A stretch of 8,532 bases of DNA from JAGBWK01 sp964490275 (lineage in GTDB: Bacteria > Bacteroidota > Bacteroidia > Bacteroidales > Muribaculaceae), in assembly GCA_964490275.1 (NCBI GenBank), contig CAZBBL010000086.1:1-8532 (forward strand), in the 5' to 3' direction. A program made the position numbers and the translations under genes. The notes beneath the pieces were generated by a model that was given only the letters and a program-made list of their open reading frames with translations, was not told where the DNA came from and did no database searches. Of this stretch, positions 1 through 7,379 are shown piece after piece (the stretch's first letter is position 1; each line of letters begins with the position of its first letter).

Positions 1-1
1 A

Positions 2-679
2 ATTTGGACCGACATCGACGGCATGCACAACAACGATCCCCGCTTTGTCGAAGGCACACAACCCGTCAGCCAACTCCATTTTGAAGAAGCTGCCGAGCTC
101 GCCTATTTCGGCGCAAAAATCCTCCACCCGACATGTGTGCTACCGGCTAAACTCAACAACATACCGGTGCGTCTGCTCAACACCATGCAACCCGACGCCC
201 CCGGCACCCTTATCTACAACGCCTCAAAAGGCCATTGCATCAAAGCCGTCGCAGCCAAAGACAATATCACCGCCATAAAAATCAAATCGGGCCGTATGCT
301 CTTGGCCTATGGCTTCCTGCGCAAGGTGTTTGAAATCTTCGAAACATATAAGACCTCGATAGATATGATTGCCACCTCCGAAGTTGGCGTCTCCGTCACC
401 ATCGACAACGAGCGCAACCTCGAGCCTATCGTCGACGACCTCAAAAAATTTGGCACCGTCACCGTCGACCGCGACATGGTTATTATATGTGTAGTAGGCG
501 ACCTCGAATGGCAAAACCGTGGCTTCGAAGCAAAAGCCCTCGACGCCCTGCGAGAAATTCCCGTAAGAATGATTTCGTATGGCGGCAGCAACTACAACAT
601 CTCGTTCTTGGTAAGAAAAGAAGACAAGATAAAAGCCCTCAACCTATTGAGCGACCATCTGTTTAAAAACAAGAACTAA
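2..679 (+). CDS. lysC: Aspartate kinase, lysine-sensitive type, 3' part (5' end outside window)
   Basis: Phosphorylates L-aspartate with ATP, the first step towards lysine/diaminopimelate, threonine and methionine, in the cytoplasm. The reading frame is open from base 2, so this is the C-terminal half of a protein usually about 440 residues long; the N-terminal kinase core is missing only because the window starts here. The fragment opens with TDIDGMHNNDPR, matching the nucleotide-binding TD(V/I)xGxxxxDPR segment of the kinase domain, then AAELAYFGAKILHP, the end of that domain. Two ACT regulatory domains follow. The first holds GFLRKVFEIF and IATSEVGVSVTID, which keep the Thr-Ser-Glu-Val...Thr residues that bind lysine in E. 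coli LysC; the second holds MISYGGSNYNISFLV. The inference is a monofunctional, lysine-inhibited enzyme. No homoserine dehydrogenase domain is fused, because the protein stops directly after the second ACT domain. lysA follows 124 bases downstream, which supports a lysine/diaminopimelate role. Confidence 0.95.
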   Translation: MWTDIDGMHNNDPRFVEGTQPVSQLHFEEAAELAYFGAKILHPTCVLPAKLNNIPVRLLNTMQPDAPGTLIYNASKGHCIKAVAAKDNITAIKIKSGRMLLAYGFLRKVFEIFETYKTSIDMIATSEVGVSVTIDNERNLEPIVDDLKKFGTVTVDRDMVIICVVGDLEWQNRGFEAKALDALREIPVRMISYGGSNYNISFLVRKEDKIKALNLLSDHLFKNKN

Positions 680-693
680 CACCCATACACTAT

Positions 694-728
694 CTCGGCG
701 CTCACGAACCAACGTTCGGAGCGCCGAG
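694..728 (+). terminator. Strong hairpin after lysC, probable transcription terminator
   Basis: A perfect 10-bp stem, CTCGGCGCTC (694-703) with GAGCGCCGAG (719-728), continues after a bulged A into a second 5-bp stem (CGAAC with GTTCG, 705-709 and 714-718) closed by a four-base loop CAAC. It lies 15 bases after the lysC stop codon. There is no long T tract: only TAGTTTATC follows, so it is not a textbook intrinsic terminator. It may end transcription, protect the 3' end of the message or cause partial read-through into lysA. Confidence 0.6.
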
Positions 729-803
729 TAGTTTATCAAACCTTTATTAAATAAGCTTTAAACACACCTCGATATCCACCTTTTAAACTGTCAAAACTAC
801 AGT

Positions 804-1949
804 ATGGCAAACTTTCCAATAGAGCAATTCAATAACGTTTCCACCCCCTTCTACTACTACGACATAAACCTGCTAAAGCAGACACTCACCGAGCTCAAAC
901 AAGCATCCAACAACCCTCAGTTCAAAGTGCATTACGCCATGAAGGCTAATGCCAACCCCGAGTTGTTGCAACACATCCGACAAAGCGGCCTCGGCATCGA
1001 CTGCGTCAGCGCCAACGAAATGAGCCACGCCATAGCCAACGGCTTCGACGCCGCCGACATCGTTTTTGCCGGAGTAGGTAAAACCGACCGCGAAATCACC
1101 GACGCCATCAATGCCGGCATAGGTTGTTTCAACGTTGAGTCGCTCCCCGAATTGGAAAACATCAACGCCATCGCCTCGGCGCTCGGCAAAACAGCCGTAG
1201 TGGCCATCCGCGTCAACCCCAATATCGACGCCCACACCCACCACTACATCACCACCGGTCTGAACGAAAACAAATTTGGCATCGACCTGCGCCAGCTCGA
1301 CAGCGTCGTCGACATCGCCAACTCCCTGCCCGCGGTAAAATTGTCGGGGCTACATTTCCATATCGGCTCACAAGTGACCGTCACCGAGCCGTTTAAACTC
1401 CTCTGCCAAAAAATTATCGAGTTGCAAGACCACTTCGCCAAAAAAAATATCTTCTTTAAGACCATCAACGTAGGCGGAGGTCTCGGTATCGACTACGATA
1501 ATCCCGACGCCAACCCCATACCCGACTTCAAATCATACTTCAATACATTCAACGAAAATCTGCCCCTGCGCCCCGACCAAGAACTCCACTTCGAGCTCGG
1601 TCGTGCCGTCGTAGCCCAATGTGGCTCTCTGATTAGCCGCGTCGTCTACGTAAAAGAGGGCATCGAGAAAAAATTTGTCATCATCGACGCCGGCATGTCA
1701 GACCTTATACGTCCGGCACTCTATCAAGCTCACCACAAGATAGAAAACCTCACCGCCGACAGCGCTGCCACCGACATCTACGACGTCGTCGGCCCAATTT
1801 GCGAATCGTCGGATGTGTTTGGCAAAGACGAGACGCTACCCCTCACCCATCGCGGCGATTTAATAGCGCTGCGCTCAGCCGGAGCCTATGGTGAAGTGAT
1901 GGCTTCGCGCTACAACCTGAGGGCTTTCCCGGGCTGCTTGGCACAATAA
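804..1949 (+). CDS. lysA: Diaminopimelate decarboxylase
   Basis: PLP-dependent enzyme that decarboxylates meso-diaminopimelate to L-lysine, the last step of lysine synthesis. At 381 residues it has near-typical length and belongs to the fold-III (alanine racemase-like) decarboxylases. Visible landmarks in order: YAMKAN with the PLP lysine at K47; HFHIGSQ at 184-190, in the barrel; GGGLGIDY at 224-231, which grips the PLP phosphate; ELGR at 264-267, where many relatives have EPGR; GPICESSD at 330-337, with C333 and E334 of the substrate site donated across the dimer; and AGAYGEVMASRYN at 359-371, with Y362 at the cofactor. The start at 804 is the natural one, since the family N-terminus (PTPFYYYD-like, here STPFYYYD) begins about 13 residues in. 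No Shine-Dalgarno is seen, as usual in Bacteroidota. I found no convincing promoter in the 124 bases upstream, so read-through from lysC is possible. Confidence 0.97.
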   Translation: MANFPIEQFNNVSTPFYYYDINLLKQTLTELKQASNNPQFKVHYAMKANANPELLQHIRQSGLGIDCVSANEMSHAIANGFDAADIVFAGVGKTDREITDAINAGIGCFNVESLPELENINAIASALGKTAVVAIRVNPNIDAHTHHYITTGLNENKFGIDLRQLDSVVDIANSLPAVKLSGLHFHIGSQVTVTEPFKLLCQKIIELQDHFAKKNIFFKTINVGGGLGIDYDNPDANPIPDFKSYFNTFNENLPLRPDQELHFELGRAVVAQCGSLISRVVYVKEGIEKKFVIIDAGMSDLIRPALYQAHHKIENLTADSAATDIYDVVGPICESSDVFGKDETLPLTHRGDLIALRSAGAYGEVMASRYNLRAFPGCLAQ

Positions 1950-1984
1950 CGTTACAACAGCCCTGCTATTTGGCGGATTTTTCG

Positions 1985-1992
1985 TAATTTTG
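1985..1992 (+). promoter_or_regulatory. Bacteroidota -7 promoter element for purL
   Basis: TAATTTTG matches the Bacteroidota -7 consensus TAnnTTTG exactly. It lies 35 bases before the purL start codon, which would put transcription initiation near 1997-2000 and give a leader of about 30 bases. The -33 TTTG is weak: at the usual 19-base spacing the sequence is CCTG (1962-1965), while a full TTTG (1969-1972) is only 12 bases away. The lack of a terminator between lysA and purL means read-through may also feed purL. Confidence 0.6.
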
Positions 1993-2027
1993 CAACTGAT
2001 TATTAAACCACCTCACTAATCAATAGC

Positions 2028-5000
2028 ATGGTTATATTTTTCAAAAAAGGAGCAGGCATAATTTATGCCATCGAAAGCGATCACCGCTTTGACCAATCTG
2101 AACAGGAAAAGCTCTCTTGGCTGCTATCCGACGCCAAGCCCCTTGCGAGCACAACTGTCAAAGGCCATTTTATCGGCCCGCGCAAGGAGATGATTACCCC
2201 ATGGAGCACCAATGCCGTCGAAATAACCCAAAACATGGGTCTCTCCGGCATCACCCGTATTGAACAATTTAACCGCGCCACGGCCGACACCCCTTTCGAC
2301 CGCATGCTATATCGCGCCTACGACAACCTCAATAGCCGCGTATTTGCTACCGACCGCCGTCCCGAGCCTATTGTCAAAATCGACGACATCTCGGTCTACA
2401 ACAAGCAAGAAGGCCTGGCCCTCAGCCCCGACGAAGAAAACTATCTGCGCCAATTGGCCGAACGTCTCGGACGCCCATTGACCGACAGCGAGGTCTTTGG
2501 TTTCTCACAAGTCAACTCTGAGCACTGCCGCCATAAAATCTTCAACGGCACATTTGTCATCGACGGTGAAGAGAAACCACTGTCACTGTTTAAGCTCATC
2601 AAAAAAACCTCTCAAGAAAACCCCAACTCTCTCGTCTCGGCCTACAAAGACAACGTCGCCTTTGTCAAAGGCCCGGTAGTCGACCAATTCTACCCCATCA
2701 ACCCCGACCGCCCCGACTATTTCGAAGTAAAACCCGTCGAAACCGTCATATCGCTCAAAGCCGAAACCCACAACTTCCCTACTACGGTAGAGCCATTTAA
2801 CGGCGCCGCTACCGGCACCGGCGGAGAAATTCGCGACCGCCTCGGTGGCGGCAAAGCCAGCCTCCCAATCGCCGGCACAGCTGTCTACATGACATCCTAC
2901 CCGCGATTGAGCCCTGAGCATCGCTACGAACTGATGATGAATCCTCGCGTATGGCTCTATCAAACTCCGGCCGACATACTCATTAAAGCATCAAACGGCG
3001 CCTCCGACTTTGGCAACAAATTTGGCCAGCCTCTTATCTGCGGCTCGCTGTTGACATTCGAGCACGACGAAGCCGGACGCCTTTACGCCTACGACAAAGT
3101 GATAATGCTCGCCGGCGGCGTAGGCTTTGCAGCCAAGAAAGATGCCATCAAAGGCACCCCCACCCCGGGCGAAAAAGTAGTAGTAATGGGTGGCGACAAC
3201 TATCGCATCGGCATGGGTGGCGGCGCAGTGTCGTCGGTTGAAACCGGACAATACGCCAACGCTATCGAGCTCAACGCCGTGCAGCGTGCCAACCCCGAGA
3301 TGCAAAAACGTGTTGCCAACGTCATACGCGCTTTAGCCGAAGACGCCAACAACCCCATCGTGTCGATTCACGACCACGGTGCCGGCGGTCACCTCAACGC
3401 CCTCTCAGAACTTGTTGAAGCCACCGGCGGACACATCGACCTCGATGCTCTCCCTATAGGCGACAAAACCCTCTCTGCAAAAGAAATTGTCGGCAACGAA
3501 AGCCAAGAGCGCATGGGCATGGTTATCGAAGCCAAAGACATACCCTACGTAGAGCGCATTGCCCAACGCGAGCGTGCTCCGCTTTATGTCGTCGGCGAAA
3601 CTACCGACGACAACCGCTTTGTCTTTGAAGACAAAAACGGCGTGAAACCTATCGACCTTGAAATGGCCGATATGTTTGGCAATTCGCCCAAAACCGTGAT
3701 GACCGACCACACCGTCTATCGCACATACACCGACGCCCAAACCGACCCCACTCAAATCGAAACCTACTTGCGTGCCGTGCTCGGTCTGGAAGCCGTAGCC
3801 TGCAAAGATTGGTTGACAAACAAGGTCGACCGCTCCGTCACCGGACGCATCGCCCGTCAGCAATGCCAAGGCGAGATACAGCTACCGTTGAGCGACTGCG
3901 GCGTAGTTTCACTCGACTACACCGGCACATCAGGTATCGCCACCTCAATCGGCCACGCCCCACAAGTGGCATTGGTCGACTCAGCCAAAGGTTCGGTAAT
4001 CGCTATTGCCGAAGCCTTGACAAATATCGCCGGAGCCAACTTGGCTAAAGGCCTGAAATCGGTATCGCTCAGCGCCAACTGGATGTGGCCATGCAAAAAC
4101 GAAGGCGAAGACGCAGCCCTTTATCGCGCAGTCGAAGCTTGTAGCGACTTTGCCTGCTCGCTCGGCATCAACATTCCTACCGGCAAAGACTCGCTGTCGA
4201 TGACTCAAAAATATGGCGAAAACAAAGTGTATGCCCCCGGCACCGTCATCATCTCTGCTGCCGGCGAAGTGGCCGACGTCAAAAAAACTGTAAGCCCCGT
4301 GCTCAGCAAACGAGCCTCGACGCTCTATTACGTCGACTTCTCGGGCGACGCCCTGAAACTCGGCGGCTCTGCCCTCTACCAATCGCTCAACCATATAGGT
4401 AGCGACGCTCCAACAATCGTCGACGCAAAACAGTTTGCCGCAACATTCGGCGCCATCCAGCGCTTAGTGAAACAGCGCAAACTCCTCGCAGCCCACGACG
4501 TCTCGGCCGGCGGTCTTATCACAACCCTCTTGGAAATGACCTTCGCCAACACCGAGGGTGGTATCAATCTCGACACTACAGCCTTCCAACAAGCCGGCGA
4601 AACCGACTTGGTAAAAATACTCTTTGCCGAGAACCCCGCCATCGTGCTCCAAGTCGACGACAAAAAGCGCGAATCGGTAGAGCAAATTCTCTCACAAGCC
4701 GGCGCTAAATATTTCGCTATCGGATCTACTTCCGACGAGCGCACAATCATCGTCGACCATGGCGAGCAAGAAATACTCTTGGGCATCGACTACCTGCGCG
4801 ACGTATGGTTTGAAACCTCATATCTGCTCGACCGCCTGCAAAGCGGAGCCGAATGCGCGGCCAAACGTTTCGAAAACTACAAGAAACAACCCCTGCGCTA
4901 CCGCATCCCCGCATCATTTAAAGGTTCGCTCGAAAGCCGCGGCCTCAAACGCAGTCACGACAAAACCGGCATCCGCGCAGCCATCATACGCGAAAAAGGC

Positions 5001-5726
5001 GTCAACGGCGACCGCGAAATGGCCTACTCGCTCTATCTCGCCGGCTTCGACGTCAAAGACGTCCACATGACCGACTTGATGAGCGGTCGCGAAACCCTCG
5101 ACGACGTCAACATGATTGTATTCTGCGGTGGCTTCTCCAACTCCGACGTCCTCGGTTCGGCCAAAGGTTGGGCCGGCGGTTTCAAATGGAACGAACGCGC
5201 CAAAGAAACCCTTCGCCGCTACTTCGACCGCGACGATACGCTTAGCCTCGGCATCTGCAACGGCTGTCAGTTGATGATTGAGCTCAACCTCATCAACCCC
5301 GAGCACGCAAAGCCCACCCGCATGGAGCACAACATCTCTCACAAGTTTGAATCGCAATTCTTGGGCGTCAAGATACCTCAAAACAATTCGGTAATGCTCG
5401 GTTCGCTCTCAGGCATGAAACTCGGCATCTGGGTGGCCCACGGCGAAGGACGTTTCAACCTTCCCGAGTCGCTCGACAAATACAACGTCGTTGCCCAATA
5501 CAACTATGCCGCCTACCCCGGCAACCCCAACGGCTCGCGAGCATCCGTAGCCGGCATTGCTTCGGCCGACGGACGCCATTTGGCCATGATGCCCCACCTT
5601 GAGCGCGCCATCTTCCCGTGGCAATGCGGTTACTATCCATCGTCACGTCGCAACGAAGATGTGACCCCATGGATCGACGCGTTTGTCAACGCCCGACAGT
5701 GGATTGAAAACAAAACTAAAAAATAA
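2028..5726 (+). CDS. purL: Phosphoribosylformylglycinamidine synthase, large fused form (synthetase plus glutaminase)
   Basis: Converts formylglycinamide ribonucleotide (FGAR), glutamine and ATP to formylglycinamidine ribonucleotide (FGAM), the fourth step of purine synthesis. At 1232 residues it is the single-chain type also found in Proteobacteria (about 1295 in E. coli), rather than separate PurS, PurL and PurQ. Order of parts: a PurS-like N-terminal domain (about 1-150) with the conserved ITPWSTNAVEI; VNSEHCRHKIF at 162-172, with the catalytic-region H166; ETHNFPT at 246-252 and GTGGEIRD at 263-270, in the first ATP-binding half; and a second synthetase half with IPTGKDSLSM. A class I glutamine amidotransferase domain runs from about 980, with CGGFSNSD at 1033-1040, nucleophile C1077 in GICNGC, and H1190 and E1192 in PHLER completing the triad. 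All key residues are present, so the enzyme looks intact. The start at 2028 gives the expected MVIFF-type N-terminus. It has its own likely promoter and ends in an intrinsic terminator; the next gene encodes a PurF-family protein. Confidence 0.98.
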   Translation: MVIFFKKGAGIIYAIESDHRFDQSEQEKLSWLLSDAKPLASTTVKGHFIGPRKEMITPWSTNAVEITQNMGLSGITRIEQFNRATADTPFDRMLYRAYDNLNSRVFATDRRPEPIVKIDDISVYNKQEGLALSPDEENYLRQLAERLGRPLTDSEVFGFSQVNSEHCRHKIFNGTFVIDGEEKPLSLFKLIKKTSQENPNSLVSAYKDNVAFVKGPVVDQFYPINPDRPDYFEVKPVETVISLKAETHNFPTTVEPFNGAATGTGGEIRDRLGGGKASLPIAGTAVYMTSYPRLSPEHRYELMMNPRVWLYQTPADILIKASNGASDFGNKFGQPLICGSLLTFEHDEAGRLYAYDKVIMLAGGVGFAAKKDAIKGTPTPGEKVVVMGGDNYRIGMGGGAVSSVETGQYANAIELNAVQRANPEMQKRVANVIRALAEDANNPIVSIHDHGAGGHLNALSELVEATGGHIDLDALPIGDKTLSAKEIVGNESQERMGMVIEAKDIPYVERIAQRERAPLYVVGETTDDNRFVFEDKNGVKPIDLEMADMFGNSPKTVMTDHTVYRTYTDAQTDPTQIETYLRAVLGLEAVACKDWLTNKVDRSVTGRIARQQCQGEIQLPLSDCGVVSLDYTGTSGIATSIGHAPQVALVDSAKGSVIAIAEALTNIAGANLAKGLKSVSLSANWMWPCKNEGEDAALYRAVEACSDFACSLGINIPTGKDSLSMTQKYGENKVYAPGTVIISAAGEVADVKKTVSPVLSKRASTLYYVDFSGDALKLGGSALYQSLNHIGSDAPTIVDAKQFAATFGAIQRLVKQRKLLAAHDVSAGGLITTLLEMTFANTEGGINLDTTAFQQAGETDLVKILFAENPAIVLQVDDKKRESVEQILSQAGAKYFAIGSTSDERTIIVDHGEQEILLGIDYLRDVWFETSYLLDRLQSGAECAAKRFENYKKQPLRYRIPASFKGSLESRGLKRSHDKTGIRAAIIREKGVNGDREMAYSLYLAGFDVKDVHMTDLMSGRETLDDVNMIVFCGGFSNSDVLGSAKGWAGGFKWNERAKETLRRYFDRDDTLSLGICNGCQLMIELNLINPEHAKPTRMEHNISHKFESQFLGVKIPQNNSVMLGSLSGMKLGIWVAHGEGRFNLPESLDKYNVVAQYNYAAYPGNPNGSRASVAGIASADGRHLAMMPHLERAIFPWQCGYYPSSRRNEDVTPWIDAFVNARQWIENKTKK

Positions 5727-5734
5727 ATGATATC

Positions 5735-5784
5735 AACAAGTGGGCATCCCGGAGCAAGCCTCAGGATGTTCACTTGTTTTTTTT
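5735..5784 (+). terminator. Intrinsic (Rho-independent) terminator after purL
   Basis: AACAAGTGGGCATCC (5735-5749) pairs over all 15 positions with GGATGTTCACTTGTT (5764-5778), two of the pairs being G-U. The loop is 14 bases, and the right arm runs into eight consecutive T residues (5777-5784). It begins 8 bases after the purL stop codon. This is the clearest terminator in the window, and it separates purL from the following PurF-family gene. Confidence 0.9.
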
Positions 5785-5811
5785 GCAATATTCTTAGGTA
5801 AAAAAATTTTG
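5782..5811 (+). promoter_or_regulatory. Weak candidate Bacteroidota promoter for the PurF-family gene
   Basis: A TTTG (5782-5785) at the end of the terminator T tract is followed, after 18 bases, by AAATTTTG (5804-5811), which matches TAnnTTTG at five of the six fixed positions. If it is used, transcription would start at about 5816-5818, on or beside the start codon at 5817, giving a message with almost no leader. A/T-rich sequence makes chance matches likely, so this is tentative. Confidence 0.27.
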
Positions 5812-5816
5812 ACACA

Positions 5817-7232
5817 ATGGGAGGATTTTTTGGAGTAACGAAAAAAAATCAATGTATCAACGATTTATTCTACGGCGTAGACTACAACTCACACATGGGC
5901 ACGAAGCGTGCAGGCCTGGGCACAGTCTCAGCCGACGGCATCTTCACTCGCTCAATCCACAACATCGAAAACTCCTACTTCCGCACGAAGTTTGAGAGCG
6001 ATTTGGCCGACTTCACCGGCAACAGCGGCATCGGCGTCATCTCCGACACCGACGCCCAACCAATCATTGTCAACTGCCACTTGGGTAAATTTGCGATTGT
6101 CACAGTAGCTCGCATCAACAACATCAACGAATTGGTAAAAGAACAGCTCGACAAAGGCCAACACTTTTGCGAACACAGCTACGACATCGTCAACCCTACC
6201 GAATTGGTTGCCACACTCATCTCTCAAGGTAGCGACTACGTCGACGGCATCAACAACGTCTACCGCGCCGTCAAAGGCTCATGCTCGATGCTACTGCTGT
6301 TAGACAACGGCGATATCATCGCTGCCCGCGACAAACTCGGACGCACCCCCATTACCATCGGCCGCCATAAATGCCAAGATGCTCGCGCCGCCGCTTCCGA
6401 AACCTGCGCCTTTGCCAACCTCGACTACGAAATCGAATACAACGTAGGCCCCGGCGAAATCGTACGCTTCAACACCGACACCCTCGACGTGCTCCAACAA
6501 CCGCTCGACAAAATGCAAATCTGCGCCTTCCTCTGGACATACTATGGCTACCCGCCATGCGAATACGAAGGCCGCAACGTCGACGAAATGCGCACCACTT
6601 TGGGCATCAAAATGGGACAACGCGACGACACCGACATCGACTTCGTCAGCCCCGTCCCCGACTCAGGTATCGGCATGGCCCTCGGCTATGCTCAGGGCAA
6701 AGGCGTGCCATATATGCGTGGCATTGTCAAATATACCCCTACCTGGCCTCGCTCATTCACACCGAGCACCCAAGAGCGCCGCGAGCTCGTCGCAAAGATG
6801 AAACTAATACCCAACAAATCTCTGCTTAAAGGCAAACGCGTAGTGTTTTGCGACGACTCAATCGTCAGAGGCACCCAGCTGCGCGACAACGTCAAAGACC
6901 TACGCGAAGCCGGAGCTACCGACGTCCACGTGCGCATCAGCTGCCCGCCACTGATTTATGCTTGCAAATTTATCAACTTCACCAACTCCAAGACCGACCT
7001 CGAACTAATCACACGTCGCGTCATCGCCGACTTGGAAGGCGACCCCGATGCCAAACTCGACACCTATGCCGACGAGCGCACACCCGAGTATGCCGCCATG
7101 GTCGAACAGATACGCCAACGACTCGGACTGACCTCGCTACGCTTCAACACCATCAACGATATCGTCGAAGCCATCGGCCTACCAAAAGAGAAAATTTGCA
7201 CCCACTGCTTTGATGGCTCAAGCTATTTCTAA
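5817..7232 (+). CDS. purF: PurF-family amidophosphoribosyltransferase homologue lacking the catalytic N-terminal cysteine
   Basis: True PurF makes phosphoribosylamine from PRPP and glutamine, the first step of purine synthesis. This 471-residue protein has the two-domain layout: an N-terminal Ntn-type glutaminase-like domain (about 1-230) and a C-terminal type I phosphoribosyltransferase domain. The latter has PDSGIGMALGYAQGKGVPY at 281-299, RSFTPS at 312-317 and the PRPP loop VVFCDDSIVRGT at 342-353. C236, C383, C461 and C464 align by eye with the [4Fe-4S] ligands of Bacillus subtilis PurF. It begins MGGFFGV where PurF has (M)CGIxGI, so the cysteine nucleophile is absent. The arginine in HRGQ is Met27, and the RYxTAG and NGN segments are not recognisable. 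The start is secure: an in-frame stop lies at 5799-5801 and no other ATG intervenes. From memory, Bacteroides carry a similar GGFFG-type protein beside a normal ECGV-type PurF. Possible roles are ammonia-dependent synthesis, or partnering or regulating the active paralogue. Family assignment is secure; activity is uncertain. Confidence 0.9.
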   Translation: MGGFFGVTKKNQCINDLFYGVDYNSHMGTKRAGLGTVSADGIFTRSIHNIENSYFRTKFESDLADFTGNSGIGVISDTDAQPIIVNCHLGKFAIVTVARINNINELVKEQLDKGQHFCEHSYDIVNPTELVATLISQGSDYVDGINNVYRAVKGSCSMLLLLDNGDIIAARDKLGRTPITIGRHKCQDARAAASETCAFANLDYEIEYNVGPGEIVRFNTDTLDVLQQPLDKMQICAFLWTYYGYPPCEYEGRNVDEMRTTLGIKMGQRDDTDIDFVSPVPDSGIGMALGYAQGKGVPYMRGIVKYTPTWPRSFTPSTQERRELVAKMKLIPNKSLLKGKRVVFCDDSIVRGTQLRDNVKDLREAGATDVHVRISCPPLIYACKFINFTNSKTDLELITRRVIADLEGDPDAKLDTYADERTPEYAAMVEQIRQRLGLTSLRFNTINDIVEAIGLPKEKICTHCFDGSSYF

Positions 7233-7294
7233 CACTACACCACCGACTTTTTGACCACTACCGCCACCCTTATCGGACAAAAGCAGCGTTTTGT

Positions 7295-7325
7295 TTTGAA
7301 TAATGCCAAAAAAAAGCTAACTTTG
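7295..7325 (+). promoter_or_regulatory. Bacteroidota housekeeping-type promoter for etfBA
   Basis: A -33 TTTG (7295-7298) and a -7 element TAACTTTG (7318-7325, exact match to TAnnTTTG) are separated by 19 bases, the spacing reported for Bacteroides primary sigma factor promoters. Predicted initiation is near 7331-7333, leaving a leader of about 48 bases that is A-rich before the etfB start codon. This is the best promoter in the window. Confidence 0.8.
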
Positions 7326-7379
7326 TAACCTTAAAAACAGCTTTGAAAAAAGTAATTAACTAACAAAAAGATAATAACT

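Noticed and set aside
680..803. Possible lysine riboswitch before lysA
   Set aside because: The gap is only 124 bases with one simple hairpin. The multi-stem L-box architecture and its conserved junction are not visible, and this riboswitch class is not typical of Bacteroidota.
1593..1604. LysA ELGR instead of the usual EPGR as a sign of lost function
   Set aside because: Gly and Arg are kept and all other catalytic landmarks are intact. I recall the same Leu in Bacteroidales LysA, so it is more likely a lineage variant than damage.
1950..2027. Possible purine or PRPP riboswitch before purL
   Set aside because: Only 78 bases are available, about 30 of them downstream of the predicted transcription start, which is too short for a known aptamer; no matching stems were seen.
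4914..5381. Long open frame on the minus strand inside purL (155 codons), with similar ones at 3405-3869, 3981-4394 and 4376-4786
   Set aside because: These are shadows of the strongly C-ending codon use of purL. Their products are low-complexity (Val/Gly/Asp/Phe rich), no family is recognisable, and the sense frame is an intact conserved enzyme.
6371..6829. 152-codon + strand open frame overlapping the PurF-family gene
   Set aside because: The product is mostly Arg, His and Pro, as expected from an out-of-frame reading of GCC/GAC/AAC-rich codons; there is no start context and no recognisable domain.
7278..7293. Terminator for the PurF-family gene, CAAAA-GCAGCG-TTTTG
   Set aside because: The stem is only 5-6 A-T-rich pairs, thermodynamically weak, and lies just upstream of the etfB -33 element. 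It cannot be supported as a terminator.
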